Below are positions 8,624 through 17,181 of a stretch of 64,000 bases of DNA, piece after piece. The notes under the pieces were generated by a model that was given only the letters and a program-made list of their open reading frames with translations, was not told where the DNA came from and made no database searches. A program made the translations under genes and the position numbers. Position 1 is the first letter of the stretch; every line of letters begins with the position of its first letter. Source of the stretch: JAXLQL01 sp046331625 (GTDB lineage Bacteria; Acidobacteriota; Terriglobia; Bryobacterales; Bryobacteraceae); assembly GCA_046331625.1 (NCBI GenBank), contig JAXLQL010000001.1, forward strand, positions 248,001 to 312,000. The letters are read 5' to 3'.

Positions 8624-10357
8624 ATGCCTGCCCCGCAACCGAAGCCTGACGCCTCGGCGTTGCGCCCGGTGGAACCTCAGAAGATGGTCGATTGGTTCGC
8701 CCCGGCTCAGTTGTCGCGCACCGCGGTCGACGTGCTGATCTCCAACGTCTTCGGACAGCGCATCGACAACCGGCTGATCGAGGCCTTGTCGAAAGAGACG
8801 GACGGGATGTTCGACTATTCGCGCGACGCCTCGGGCAAGCCGCGCGAGGAGATCGTGATCGACTACGTGGCCGACACGGGCGACGGGTGGAATTCGACCT
8901 ACGCGATCGCCTACTGGGTCGCTCAGCGCAGCCTCCCGATCCCGGACGTGCCGGGCCGCGCCGACCTGCTCGTCTTCGGCGGCGACGAAGTGTATCCGGT
9001 GGCGAGCCGGCAGGAGTACGAGCGGCGTCTGGTGGCGCCATATGAGACAGCGCTCGCCTGGACCGATCCGCCGCATCCGCACGTATTCGCGATCCCCGGC
9101 AATCACGACTGGTACGACTCGCTCGTTTCGTTCACGCGGCTGTTCTGCGCAAAAGAGTGGTTCGGCGGATGGCTCGCTCCACAAAAGCGAAGCTACTTCG
9201 CGCTGCGCCTTCCGCAGGGCTGGTGGCTGATCGGCACCGACATTCAACTGGGCGCCGATATCGATGAAAAGCAGCTCGAGTACTTCCGCAAGAACGTCGT
9301 GAATTGGATGGGCGAGGGAGATCGGGTGATCCTGTGCAATGCCCTGCCCTTCTGGGTGATGGCCGAGGAAGCCAAGGGCCGCGATCGCGAGGAGGAAAAA
9401 CAGCCGGAAGCCAACCTGCGGTTCTTGAGCGAAAAGCTGTTCAACGGACGCGTGCAAGTGTACCTGGCGGGGGACTTGCACCACTACCGCCGCCACGAGA
9501 ACAAGGCTGGCGTACAGAAGATCACGGCGGGCGGAGGCGGAGCGTTCCTGCATCCCACGCACGCGATGCAGAGTGACACGCTCGAGGATGGCGCGTTCCA
9601 ACTGCGCTGCACACACCCCACGCCAGAGCAATCCCGCAAAGAGACTCTTCGGCTGTTTGCATTCGCGTTTCGCCACCGTGAGTTCGGGTACCTGATCGGG
9701 CTTCTCTATGTGCTGACGGTGTGGACCGTGTTGGCGGACTTGAGTCCCTATGGAATTTCCGAGTGGACCGGCGCGCTCGGCGAATCGTTGCGGAAGGGCT
9801 TGGCGAGCCCGATGGCGATGTTCTGGATGGTGGCGCTGTTCACGGGGTTCTTCCTCTTCACCGAGACGCGCAGGCGGTACATGCGGTACATTCTGGGCGG
9901 CCTCCACGCGGTGGGCCATCTGACGCTCGTGTTCCTGTTGGGATGGGGGATGACACGGCTGGTCACGCAGCCGCCATTCGGGTGGCAGTTCGGCTCGGTG
10001 AGCTATCTGTTGGCCGTGGCGGCGGCGCTGCTATTCGGCGGAATGCTGCTGGGCTCGACGTTGTTCGGGCTCTACTTGTGGATCTCGGTCAACTGGCTCA
10101 GCGAGCACAAGAATGACGCGTTCAGTTCGCTGGCGGTGGAGGATTGGAAGTCGTTCCTGCGGATGAAAGTAGGAAAGGATGGATCGCTGACGATCTATCC
10201 GATCGGGCTGGATCGCGTTCCCCGGAGATGGCAAGTAACGGACCGGCCGCTGACTGAACCGCGCCGTTTGCCGGATGATCCGGATGCGACGGCGCCACGG
10301 TTGCTCGAGAAGCCGGTGGTGGTCAAGCCTTCCGGCGGCGCCACAACGCAATCGTGA
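8624..10357 (+). CDS. Metallophosphoesterase with C-terminal membrane segments
   Basis: 577 aa. The calcineurin-like fold is shown by the metal-binding motifs in order: DTGD (about 84-87), GGDEVYP (119-125), GNHDW (159-163) and a late GDLHHYRRH (near 290). After about residue 340 come four or so hydrophobic segments and a soluble C-terminal tail. The catalytic domain therefore seems anchored to the membrane by its C-terminal half. The substrate is unknown. The 3' end overlaps the convergent PEP-CTERM gene by 35 bases. Confidence 0.85.
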   Translation: MPAPQPKPDASALRPVEPQKMVDWFAPAQLSRTAVDVLISNVFGQRIDNRLIEALSKETDGMFDYSRDASGKPREEIVIDYVADTGDGWNSTYAIAYWVAQRSLPIPDVPGRADLLVFGGDEVYPVASRQEYERRLVAPYETALAWTDPPHPHVFAIPGNHDWYDSLVSFTRLFCAKEWFGGWLAPQKRSYFALRLPQGWWLIGTDIQLGADIDEKQLEYFRKNVVNWMGEGDRVILCNALPFWVMAEEAKGRDREEEKQPEANLRFLSEKLFNGRVQVYLAGDLHHYRRHENKAGVQKITAGGGGAFLHPTHAMQSDTLEDGAFQLRCTHPTPEQSRKETLRLFAFAFRHREFGYLIGLLYVLTVWTVLADLSPYGISEWTGALGESLRKGLASPMAMFWMVALFTGFFLFTETRRRYMRYILGGLHAVGHLTLVFLLGWGMTRLVTQPPFGWQFGSVSYLLAVAAALLFGGMLLGSTLFGLYLWISVNWLSEHKNDAFSSLAVEDWKSFLRMKVGKDGSLTIYPIGLDRVPRRWQVTDRPLTEPRRLPDDPDATAPRLLEKPVVVKPSGGATTQS

Positions 10358-10949
10358 CCAGGCCGCCGAGCGTCAGCGCCATCGTAGCCGGCTCGGGATT
10401 GTGGATGCCGGACATCGGAAGATCGAGCGAATAGGGAACCCAGAATGACGCGGAGTCGGCCGCGCCGGGAGCAACATTGTCGACGAAGAGTTCGCTTACC
10501 AGATGGCCTGAGTCGTCCAGGTGCAGGATGGTGGGAGCATAGCGGCCGGAGACGAACCAGGATGAAGTACCGAACAACTCACCCACGTCATAGGCGCGAT
10601 TGAGCAGGTTCGCGCACGCACCGGCGGCGATCATCGGCGTGTTCGGGCAAGCGGCAGATCCGCCGAATCCGTAGGCGGCGTAACGCAGGAACGACTCGCC
10701 GTAGTAGCGGCCGGCCATTACCGCAAAGCCCGTTGGCGTCACCGCGAAGCCGTCGAGGATGTCCACACCGCCGAAGGCGAACTGCTCCGAGCCACGCGGG
10801 CCATCGATCCGCAGTACGGTTGCGGAGTAGCCGCTCGGGTCAACGGCGTAGTGGAAGGCGCCCGCATCGGCGCTCGCCGGCAGGATCATCGACGCGCGCA
10901 ACGGATGCGCGGACAAGAGCGCTACTGCGGCCGTTACGATGAATCGCAC
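10323..10949 (-). CDS. PEP-CTERM sorting-domain protein
   Basis: 208 aa from GTG 10949, chosen because it opens directly with a signal peptide (VRFIVTAAVALLSAHPLRA) and has GAGG just upstream; the frame continues to 11015 with no signal-like sequence. The body is beta-rich with Tyr/Gly repeats. The C-terminus has the sorting signal: NPEPATMAL, a hydrophobic helix and WRRRKA. Such proteins are processed by an exosortase and linked to exopolysaccharide export; no exosortase is in the window. The coding end overlaps the facing metallophosphoesterase gene. Confidence 0.8.
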   Translation of the reverse strand: MRFIVTAAVALLSAHPLRASMILPASADAGAFHYAVDPSGYSATVLRIDGPRGSEQFAFGGVDILDGFAVTPTGFAVMAGRYYGESFLRYAAYGFGGSAACPNTPMIAAGACANLLNRAYDVGELFGTSSWFVSGRYAPTILHLDDSGHLVSELFVDNVAPGAADSASFWVPYSLDLPMSGIHNPEPATMALTLGGLVTIALWRRRKA

Positions 10950-11030
10950 ACTCACCTCAGGGTCGAGTGTACGGAGATTCGGCTGGCGCTTCAATTGCCC
11001 GAGCCAGTTGCCCAAGGGCTAATGAGCCGC

Positions 11031-11516
11031 TTACTCCCCTGCCAATTTCGGCGTCAGCAGCCAACGCAGCACGCCCTTTGGTTGCTGGCCCAGACTATCG
11101 AAGTCGATACGGGCGATGGCGCCTTTCTTGAAGTCCACCAGCATCGCGGGCGATGCCAGAAGGTATGCGCACGTTTGCGAAAACAACGGTTCGTGGCCGA
11201 CCAGGAGCACTTGTTCGAAGGCAGCGAGGGTGCGCACTTCGTCCCACACAGATGAGGGGCGCGACGCAGGCACGAGTGCCGCGCTTTGAGCGACCTCGCC
11301 TTGGTAGCCGAGAGCACGGGCGGCGATCTCGGCCGTCTCGATGGCGCGGCGGTAGGGGCTGGATACGATCAATCCGGGCGCGAGTTCCGCCGCCTTGGCC
11401 GCGCGTAGCACGCCGCGAAGCTTTCGGATGCCCTCGGGCGTGAGTGCGCGATCCGAGTCCGGCGAGCCGGGCTTGCCAGGCTCGGCGATGCCATGCCGCA
11501 ACAGATACAGTTCCAT
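11031..11516 (-). CDS. sixA: SixA-type phosphohistidine phosphatase
   Basis: 161 aa. The histidine phosphatase motif LLRHGIAE lies right at the N-terminus. The second part has SSPYRRAIETAEI and the catalytic-pocket LLVGHEPLFSQT. SixA proteins remove phosphate from histidine in phosphotransfer domains. The start is placed at ATG 11516, giving MELYLLRHG as in relatives; a GTG at 11528 is possible and has AGAGGAG almost touching it. It is divergent from the O-antigen ligase gene. Confidence 0.85.
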   Translation of the reverse strand: MELYLLRHGIAEPGKPGSPDSDRALTPEGIRKLRGVLRAAKAAELAPGLIVSSPYRRAIETAEIAARALGYQGEVAQSAALVPASRPSSVWDEVRTLAAFEQVLLVGHEPLFSQTCAYLLASPAMLVDFKKGAIARIDFDSLGQQPKGVLRWLLTPKLAGE

Positions 11517-11690
11517 CTCCGCCGCCACACTCCTCTGCTTACGATTCTGGCATACTGAAACGTTCTGCCGATCCTCGAAAAGGTTAAAACCGCGCTACAG
11601 CCGGCCGAGCTTCCGCTGACGTTCGCCTTCGGAGCCGCCGCCGCTGGACCTGTTTCGATTGCCGCATCGCAGATCCTGCTGGGCGCGGCC

Positions 11691-12791
11691 GTGGGCTCGC
11701 TGCTATTGCGGCGCGATCTCATCCGCGTTCCGCCTATCGCGCTGCCGGCTGCGGCGTTCTTCCTGTGGACGCTGCTCTCGGCCGCGTTCTCCGACGCGCC
11801 AGCCGCTGGGTTGCCGCAGATCAAGAAGTTCTACGTCTGGCTGATCCTGATTGCCGTATACAGCTTGGTCCGGCGGGCCTCGCAAGTGAAGGCGCTGCTG
11901 CTCACGATCACTGCGGCGGCGTCCGCGTCGGCCGCCTGGAGCCTGGTGCAGTTCGTCATTAAGTACCAGCGCGCGGCCACGGCGGGAGTGCCATTCTACC
12001 AGTCATATGAAGCATCCCGCATCACTGGATTCATGAGCCACTGGATGACATTTGGCGGGCATATGCTTCTAGCCGGGCTGCTTGTGGCGGCATACCTCTT
12101 CCTCGGCCGGGATCGGGACCGCAACCGTTGGGTCGCCGCTGGCGTGCTCCTCTCCCTGGGGTTGATGCTGGGGTTGACGCGAAGCGTTTGGGCCGGAGCG
12201 GCCGTTGGGCTGGTCTACCTGGTTTGGTATTGGAAGCGCTGGGCGCTAGTGGCGCTACCGGTGGTAGCGGGTGTCGCCGTTGTGGCGGCGCCGGAGCCGA
12301 TGGCGACTCGGCTCCGCACGGTCTGGCAGCCGGGAAAACAGGATATGGCACACCATCGGGACGCGCTGAGACGCACCGGGTGGCGGATGGTGCAGGCGCA
12401 TCCGGTGTTCGGGGTGGGTCCGGAGCAGGTGGCTCGGCACTTTCTCGAGTACCTGCCGGAGGATGTGCCGCAGCCGGTTCCCAAGCATTGGTGGTATGAC
12501 CACCTACACAATATTTATGCGCACTTCGCTGCCGAGCGCGGTATTCCGGCATTGCTGGCGCTACTCTGGATGCTCGGGCGCGCTCTGTGGGACTTTCATC
12601 GAGGCGCGGCGGCCATGGCCGGACCGTGGCAGTGGGTATTGCGCGGAGGCGCGGCGTGCATCGTGGGCATTCTGGTGGAAGGCTGGGGCGAGGTGAACCT
12701 GGGAGACAGCGAGGTGCTGGCCACGCTGCTTTCGATCCTCGCCTGTGGCTACTCGATTTTGGTGGAACAGCCGATATTGAGAGAGGATTAG
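11691..12791 (+). CDS. O-antigen ligase family (WaaL-like) membrane protein
   Basis: 366 aa from GTG 11691, polytopic, with about ten hydrophobic segments. The ligase hallmark is the long periplasmic loop carrying R/H residues (RDALRRTGWRMVQAHPVFGVGPEQVARHF) followed by HNIYAHFAAERGIPALL, matching the HNxYL-type motif. Relatives attach polysaccharide from a lipid carrier to an acceptor. The frame is open and plausibly coding back to 11559 (LEKVKTALQPAELPLTFAFG then SIAASQILLG, which resembles the usual first helix), but there is no ATG, GTG or TTG in that part. The real start is therefore unclear. The SDR gene follows after 4 bases. Confidence 0.8.
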   Translation: MGSLLLRRDLIRVPPIALPAAAFFLWTLLSAAFSDAPAAGLPQIKKFYVWLILIAVYSLVRRASQVKALLLTITAAASASAAWSLVQFVIKYQRAATAGVPFYQSYEASRITGFMSHWMTFGGHMLLAGLLVAAYLFLGRDRDRNRWVAAGVLLSLGLMLGLTRSVWAGAAVGLVYLVWYWKRWALVALPVVAGVAVVAAPEPMATRLRTVWQPGKQDMAHHRDALRRTGWRMVQAHPVFGVGPEQVARHFLEYLPEDVPQPVPKHWWYDHLHNIYAHFAAERGIPALLALLWMLGRALWDFHRGAAAMAGPWQWVLRGGAACIVGILVEGWGEVNLGDSEVLATLLSILACGYSILVEQPILRED

Positions 12792-12795
12792 ACCG

Positions 12796-13506
12796 ATGCG
12801 TGGGCGGACTGTGATTCTGGCCGGGGGATCCGGCGGGTTGGGTGGAGCGATGGCGCGCCAGCTCTCCGATGAAGGCGCGCGGCTGGTGATCAGCTATCGC
12901 GACAACGAGGCGCGGGCGATTGCGTTCGATAGCATCGCGACACTCGTTCAGTGCGACCTGTGCGCCACCGAAGACCGCCGCAAGCTGCGCGCGGCGGCGC
13001 CCGATGTCTATGGGCTGGTGGTGTTTGCCGGCGACCCGGCGCGCGTTGCCAAGCCCGATGAGTTCGAAGACGCGGCCATGACGTCGCACGAGTCGAACTA
13101 TTTCGGCCCGATCATGATGGCGCGCGAGACCGCGGATTTCATGCGCGAGGTGGGGACGCCGGGCGCCATCGTGCTGATCTCGTCCATGCAGGCGGTTTCT
13201 CCGTTCCCGGGGTCCACGGCGTACGCGGCGCAGAAGGCGGCGCTCATCCATGGCGCGCGTATCTTGGCGAATGAGTGCCGGGGTCCGGCGAACATCCGCT
13301 TGAATGTCGTGTGTCCGGGCGTAACGAAAGCCGGAATGGCCGAGGTGAGTGTGGCGTCAGGCAAGTACGATCGCTACCTGAGCGAAGGAGCGATCTCGCG
13401 CTTCGGCCGTGCCGAGGACATCGCGCGCGCAGTCCGGTTCTTTCTCGAGCCGGATAATTATGTCACCGGCCAAGTGCTCACTGTCGACGGGGGCTTGACG
13501 TTGTAG
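12796..13506 (+). CDS. Short-chain dehydrogenase/reductase (FabG-like)
   Basis: 236 aa. The Rossmann NAD(P) motif GGSGGLGG is at residues 10-17, SSMQ is the Ser site, YAAQKAAL carries the catalytic Tyr-x-x-x-Lys, and YVTGQVLTVDGGLTL is the classic SDR end. The NNAG motif is replaced by VVFAGDPA. It starts 4 bases after the O-antigen ligase stop, so probably one transcript. The substrate cannot be told from sequence. Confidence 0.85.
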   Translation: MRGRTVILAGGSGGLGGAMARQLSDEGARLVISYRDNEARAIAFDSIATLVQCDLCATEDRRKLRAAAPDVYGLVVFAGDPARVAKPDEFEDAAMTSHESNYFGPIMMARETADFMREVGTPGAIVLISSMQAVSPFPGSTAYAAQKAALIHGARILANECRGPANIRLNVVCPGVTKAGMAEVSVASGKYDRYLSEGAISRFGRAEDIARAVRFFLEPDNYVTGQVLTVDGGLTL

Positions 13507-13576
13507 CGTTGTCCTCGGCCCATCCCTGGACCTCCCGAAATCGCCGATCTTCATCGTATCCTGGTGCCAGCGCGCC

Positions 13577-14992
13577 ATGGCAAAGAAACTCCTCGGATCG
13601 ATCGTCGTCACCCGCAACAAGTCCGCCTCGCTCCAGAGCCAACTTGCAATGGGGCTCAAACGCGCCATTCAATCCGGCACGCTCGCGGCCGGCGACCAGA
13701 TCCCCTCCACTCGCGAATTGGCCTCCGAACTCGCGCTTTCCCGCAACACCGTCACGGCCGCCTACGACCAATTGGTCAGCGAAGGCTACCTCGAATCAGC
13801 ACCGCGTTCGGGCATCTTCGTCGCGCGCTCGCTGGCAGGATACGTGCTCCCGCCCAGCGCCCGCGCCAGTCCTGATCCTGTGCCATCGCCGGCGGCGAGG
13901 CGCAGCACCGGACCGCTTCCGTTCCGGCCGTCGCAACCCGATGTCCGGTTGTTTCCGCTGGCGCTGTGGAACCGCATGCGCGCACGCGCCCTCTCCCGTT
14001 ACGGAGCCAGCCTCCTCCACTATCAATCGAATGACTCGTTGAGCTGGCCGGCGCTTGCTCGTGCGCTCGCGGGGTACCTGCAAGACAGCCGTGGTGTCCG
14101 TTGTCAGTGGGATGACGTAGCGGTGACCACCGGATCGCAGCAGGCTCTCTATCTGTTGGCTCACGTGCTCGCACGGCCGGGGCGCACGGTGTATGTCGAG
14201 GATCCGGGTTATCCCGGAGCCAAAGCCGCTTTCGAACAGGCCGGCGCCGCCATCGTTCCTTTGCCGGTGGATCAAGACGGCGTGGTTCCACCGGCGAGCA
14301 TCGAGCCGGGCTCGGTGATCTATACGACGCCCTCGCGCCAATTTCCCACCGGAGCGAGCTTGCCCGTGGCACGGCGAATGGCGCTCATCCGCGTGGCGCA
14401 CGAGGCCGGCGGTTGGATCATCGAAGACGACTATGACTCCGAGTTCCGCTATGGCCGCGGTCCGCTGCCGAGCCTGCATGGACTCGACCCCGATGGCTCG
14501 GTGATCTACGTCGGATCCATGAGCAAGGTGCTGTTCCCATCGCTGCGCATCGGCTACGTGGTGTTGCCTCCGCGATTGCGCGAGCCGTTTCGCGAGTTGC
14601 GGGCCGTGGTGGACGATCACGGTCCAGTGGTGGATCAAGCCGCGCTTGCCGAGTTCATCTCGAGCGGATCGTTCCACAGCCACATTCGCCGCTGCCGCAA
14701 AGAGTATGCGCGCAGGCTCGACACGTTCGTCACTGCCGCCGGGCGGAGCCGCTTGCCGCTGGACTTTGCCCACACGAGCGGCGGCATGAACCTGACCGGC
14801 ATCTTCCGCGAGCCGCCGCCCGGCGGGGATGTGGCCGCGAGTGCGCGGCTCGACGAAAAGGGCTTCTCCACGCCTCCGCTGAGCCGATTCGCAATTGCGC
14901 CCGTGGCCCCTGGGCTGGTGTTCGGATTCACGGCGTTCGACGATGCGGTGATCCGTGGAGGGCTCACCCGTATCGCGTCATTATTGCGTTGA
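13577..14992 (+). CDS. MocR/PdxR family regulator (GntR winged helix fused to aminotransferase)
   Basis: 471 aa. Residues 15-80 form a GntR winged helix (LQSQLAMGLKRAIQSG, IPSTRELASELALSRNTV). A linker leads to a fold-type I aminotransferase-like domain with IEDDYDSEFRY and the PLP lysine in GSMSKVLFPSLRIGY. MocR proteins sense PLP or amines and control nearby genes. No pdxST is present here; the closest genes are the upstream SDR and the downstream DUF1272 protein, so the target is not evident. Confidence 0.92.
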   Translation: MAKKLLGSIVVTRNKSASLQSQLAMGLKRAIQSGTLAAGDQIPSTRELASELALSRNTVTAAYDQLVSEGYLESAPRSGIFVARSLAGYVLPPSARASPDPVPSPAARRSTGPLPFRPSQPDVRLFPLALWNRMRARALSRYGASLLHYQSNDSLSWPALARALAGYLQDSRGVRCQWDDVAVTTGSQQALYLLAHVLARPGRTVYVEDPGYPGAKAAFEQAGAAIVPLPVDQDGVVPPASIEPGSVIYTTPSRQFPTGASLPVARRMALIRVAHEAGGWIIEDDYDSEFRYGRGPLPSLHGLDPDGSVIYVGSMSKVLFPSLRIGYVVLPPRLREPFRELRAVVDDHGPVVDQAALAEFISSGSFHSHIRRCRKEYARRLDTFVTAAGRSRLPLDFAHTSGGMNLTGIFREPPPGGDVAASARLDEKGFSTPPLSRFAIAPVAPGLVFGFTAFDDAVIRGGLTRIASLLR

Positions 14993-15068
14993 CGCTGGAC
15001 CCAACTCGTGCTTTCGAACTGGATCTTTGCCTTGTAAGGCGACTGCGATATTCTGCTCGGGACCCGCC

Positions 15069-15710
15069 ATGCTGGAACTCAAGCCGGCTTGCGAGAGCTG
15101 TGGGGCTCCGCTTGCACCGGAATCCACGTCCGCCTTCATCTGCTCGTATGAATGCACGTTCTGTTCGGCCTGTGCGGCGATTCCATTGGGCGGGCGCTGT
15201 CCGAATTGTCAGGGCGAGTTGATGCCACGGCCGGCCCGGGGCAAGGCACCCGATCCACCGGCGCCGGAGCAAGCAGCTTCTCCGTATCACAGCCGGCGCG
15301 TGCGATTTCACGGCGTCGATGACTTCGGCGGCTGGAAGGTCAAGATGTACTCGATCTGCCACCAATCGCGCGATAAGCCGGACTCGGAGGAATGGGCGGC
15401 AGCAAAGCTACTGGCGCACTCGACGTTGCATAGCCAAGCCAGCGGCGGAGCCGCCTTCCTGATCGTCCACAAAGGCGAAGACGGCGAGTACGTGCTGGTG
15501 GACTGGTGGAGCGACGGCAACATCCTCAATAACCGGCTCTGGATCCGAAATCGAGGCGAGGCTAACTTCCGCGATGTGCGGCACGGCACCTGGACCGCAT
15601 GCGTGTGGGAGCTGAACGTGATCGCCGCCGAGCATCGGGCCTGGATGAACACGGCGATGAACGGAGATACGGAGAAGTACTGGCAGCGCTGGCTGGAAGG
15701 GCTGTTGTAG
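15069..15710 (+). CDS. DUF1272 zinc-binding domain fused to an uncharacterised C-terminal domain
   Basis: 213 aa. The N-terminal 55 residues match DUF1272: MLELKPACESCGAPL, then a Cys-rich run (ICSYECTFCSACA, GRCPNCQGEL) with seven or more cysteines for zinc. After a Pro-rich linker (about 60-80) comes a 130-residue domain that I do not recognise, with WKVKMYSICHQ, a conserved-looking Trp pair (VDWWSDGN) and YWQRWLEG at the end. DUF1272 proteins are usually 55-80 aa alone. ATG 15069 is chosen because DUF1272 begins exactly there. Confidence 0.75.
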   Translation: MLELKPACESCGAPLAPESTSAFICSYECTFCSACAAIPLGGRCPNCQGELMPRPARGKAPDPPAPEQAASPYHSRRVRFHGVDDFGGWKVKMYSICHQSRDKPDSEEWAAAKLLAHSTLHSQASGGAAFLIVHKGEDGEYVLVDWWSDGNILNNRLWIRNRGEANFRDVRHGTWTACVWELNVIAAEHRAWMNTAMNGDTEKYWQRWLEGLL

Positions 15711-15956
15711 CCCTGCCAGCCCGTGGATAGAGCCGCATGCGGACACAACCCCGTCCACCCAGACTGCTTCGTTGCGGCTCCTTCGAAGTGCGCATTGCGT
15801 GCTTCGCCACGCCTTGCATCTGGCCCCATGGCGCTCGCAACGCACCCATGCAGCTTAGCCGCGGGCTGCTAGCGATGGCTAGGGCGATTGCCCGATCCCG
15901 GCAGGCGCCGAATGTCCTTCCTAAAGGCGTATCGAAACTCAACCGAAGAGTGAAGG

Positions 15957-16196
15957 GTGGCTCTCCAAATCGACTGCAAAGGCCTGCGCTGTCCCATGCC
16001 GATCGTGAAGCTCGGGCTGGCGGTGCGGCAAGCCGAAGCTGGAGAGCGAGTGGAGATCGAGGCGACCGATCCGGCCTTCGAGCCTGACCTGGCTGCCTGG
16101 GCGCGCAAGACGGGGCACCGAATCGTGGAATTCGCGGGCGGCGAGGTGCAGCGGGCCGTTGTCGAAAAGTGCGCAGAAGGAGCGGGCGCCCGATGA
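15957..16196 (+). CDS. TusA/SirA-like sulfur carrier protein
   Basis: 79 aa. It has the family signature with the sulfur-bearing cysteine, IDCKGLRCPMPIVKL, and the two-layer alpha/beta body. The start is GTG 15957. TusA-like proteins pass persulfide sulfur to partners such as DsrE proteins. The stop overlaps the start of the next gene (ATGA), and two DsrE-family genes follow directly, so it is very likely the carrier of a small sulfur-relay set. Confidence 0.88.
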   Translation: MALQIDCKGLRCPMPIVKLGLAVRQAEAGERVEIEATDPAFEPDLAAWARKTGHRIVEFAGGEVQRAVVEKCAEGAGAR

Positions 16197-16780
16197 CGGA
16201 AACCAAACCAGCGGCGGTACGTGTCGAAGACATGTTCGCGCGCCTGGCGACACTCGAGGACGAAGTGTCGTCGTTACGTTCGCAGTTGCATCAGGTACGC
16301 ACGCAACTGCCGGCGAACCAGGCGAGCCTGTGCCTGCTCTCGGGCGATTTCGAGCGGGTGCTGACCACCCTGATGATGGCCCACATGGCGGTGGCGCTCG
16401 AGATGGAGGTGTCGATCTTCTTCGCGTTCTGGGGCGTGCAAGCGGTGAAGAAGTCGAGCCGGTACCGGGGCAAAGCGCTGCTCGAAAAGGCCACCACGGC
16501 CATGTTGAAGCGGAACATCCGCGGGCTGCCGAGCGAGAAATTCAACTTCGGCGGCTTGGGTCCGAAGGTGTTCGCGCGCTTGATGAAGCAGAAAGGGATC
16601 GCCACTCCGGCGGACCTGATGGCGTCGTCTGGCGAGGCGCAGATTCGGTTGCTCGCCTGCTCCACTTCGCTCGAGGTGTTCGGCATCGCCGCGGACGAGT
16701 TGCTGCCGGGCGTGGCCTGTTGCGGCGCGGCGAATTTTCTCGAGTCGGCCTCACGGTCGAAGATTGCGCTGGTGCTGTGA
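16193..16780 (+). CDS. DsrE/DsrF-like family protein (DsrE2-type)
   Basis: 195 aa. A predicted coiled helix (about 10-45, ARLATLEDEVSSLRSQLHQV) precedes the DsrE fold, which starts at ASLCLLSGDFERVLTTLMMAHMA and includes FFAFWGVQAVKK. Near the end a cysteine (LLACSTSLEVFGI) sits at the usual sulfur site, and a second cysteine pair follows (VACCGAANF). The start is ATG 16193, overlapping the TusA stop; its own stop overlaps the next start (TGATG). This matches the large DsrE2 type, often found with TusA and rhodanese in sulfur oxidation or persulfide handling. Confidence 0.85.
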   Translation: MTETKPAAVRVEDMFARLATLEDEVSSLRSQLHQVRTQLPANQASLCLLSGDFERVLTTLMMAHMAVALEMEVSIFFAFWGVQAVKKSSRYRGKALLEKATTAMLKRNIRGLPSEKFNFGGLGPKVFARLMKQKGIATPADLMASSGEAQIRLLACSTSLEVFGIAADELLPGVACCGAANFLESASRSKIALVL

Positions 16781-17181
16781 TGGCTACCGCTGTCAGCCCG
16801 CCGTCCGTTCATGTGATCATCCCCTCGGGTCCCGGCGAACCCAAGCGGCTGATGCTCGGATTGGCCATGGCCGCCGCCGCGGCGGCAGCCGGCACTGTGG
16901 TCCGCGTATTCCTGATCATGGATGGCGTGATGTGCCTGACACCGGAGTTTTGCTCGACTGAGTTGCTCCGCGGATACCCGCCTCCGGCCGACTTGTTGGC
17001 CGCTATCCACGAAGCGGGCGGCTCGGTGGAGTATTGCCCAAACTGCCTGCCTTCGGGATGCGACGCCGCGTTGGCCCGAGCCACCGCGCCGGCCGGCAAC
17101 GCTTGCCGATGCGCCGGAGTTCCGGCAGGGCTGGCTTCCTACGGAGTACGACTTGCTGACATACCGACCGTCGTCTTCTGA
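16780..17181 (+). CDS. Small DsrE family protein
   Basis: 133 aa. The opening VHVIIPSGPGEPKRLMLGLAM, the central VVRVFLIMDGVMCLTP and the C-terminal YCPNCLPSGCD follow the DsrE/DsrF-like pattern. The late cysteines are placed for sulfur transfer. After about residue 110 the sequence (NACRCAGVPAGLASYG) looks less conserved, while the next reading frame over the same DNA (DAPEFRQGWLPTEYDLLTYRP) looks more natural, so the C-terminus may be altered by a frameshift. It overlaps the kinase start by 29 bases. Confidence 0.7.
   Translation: MATAVSPPSVHVIIPSGPGEPKRLMLGLAMAAAAAAAGTVVRVFLIMDGVMCLTPEFCSTELLRGYPPPADLLAAIHEAGGSVEYCPNCLPSGCDAALARATAPAGNACRCAGVPAGLASYGVRLADIPTVVF

Noticed and set aside
8399..9919. 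506-residue minus-strand open frame
   Set aside because: It lies antisense to the metallophosphoesterase and the SRP RNA, is rich in Arg/His/Gln and shows no domain.
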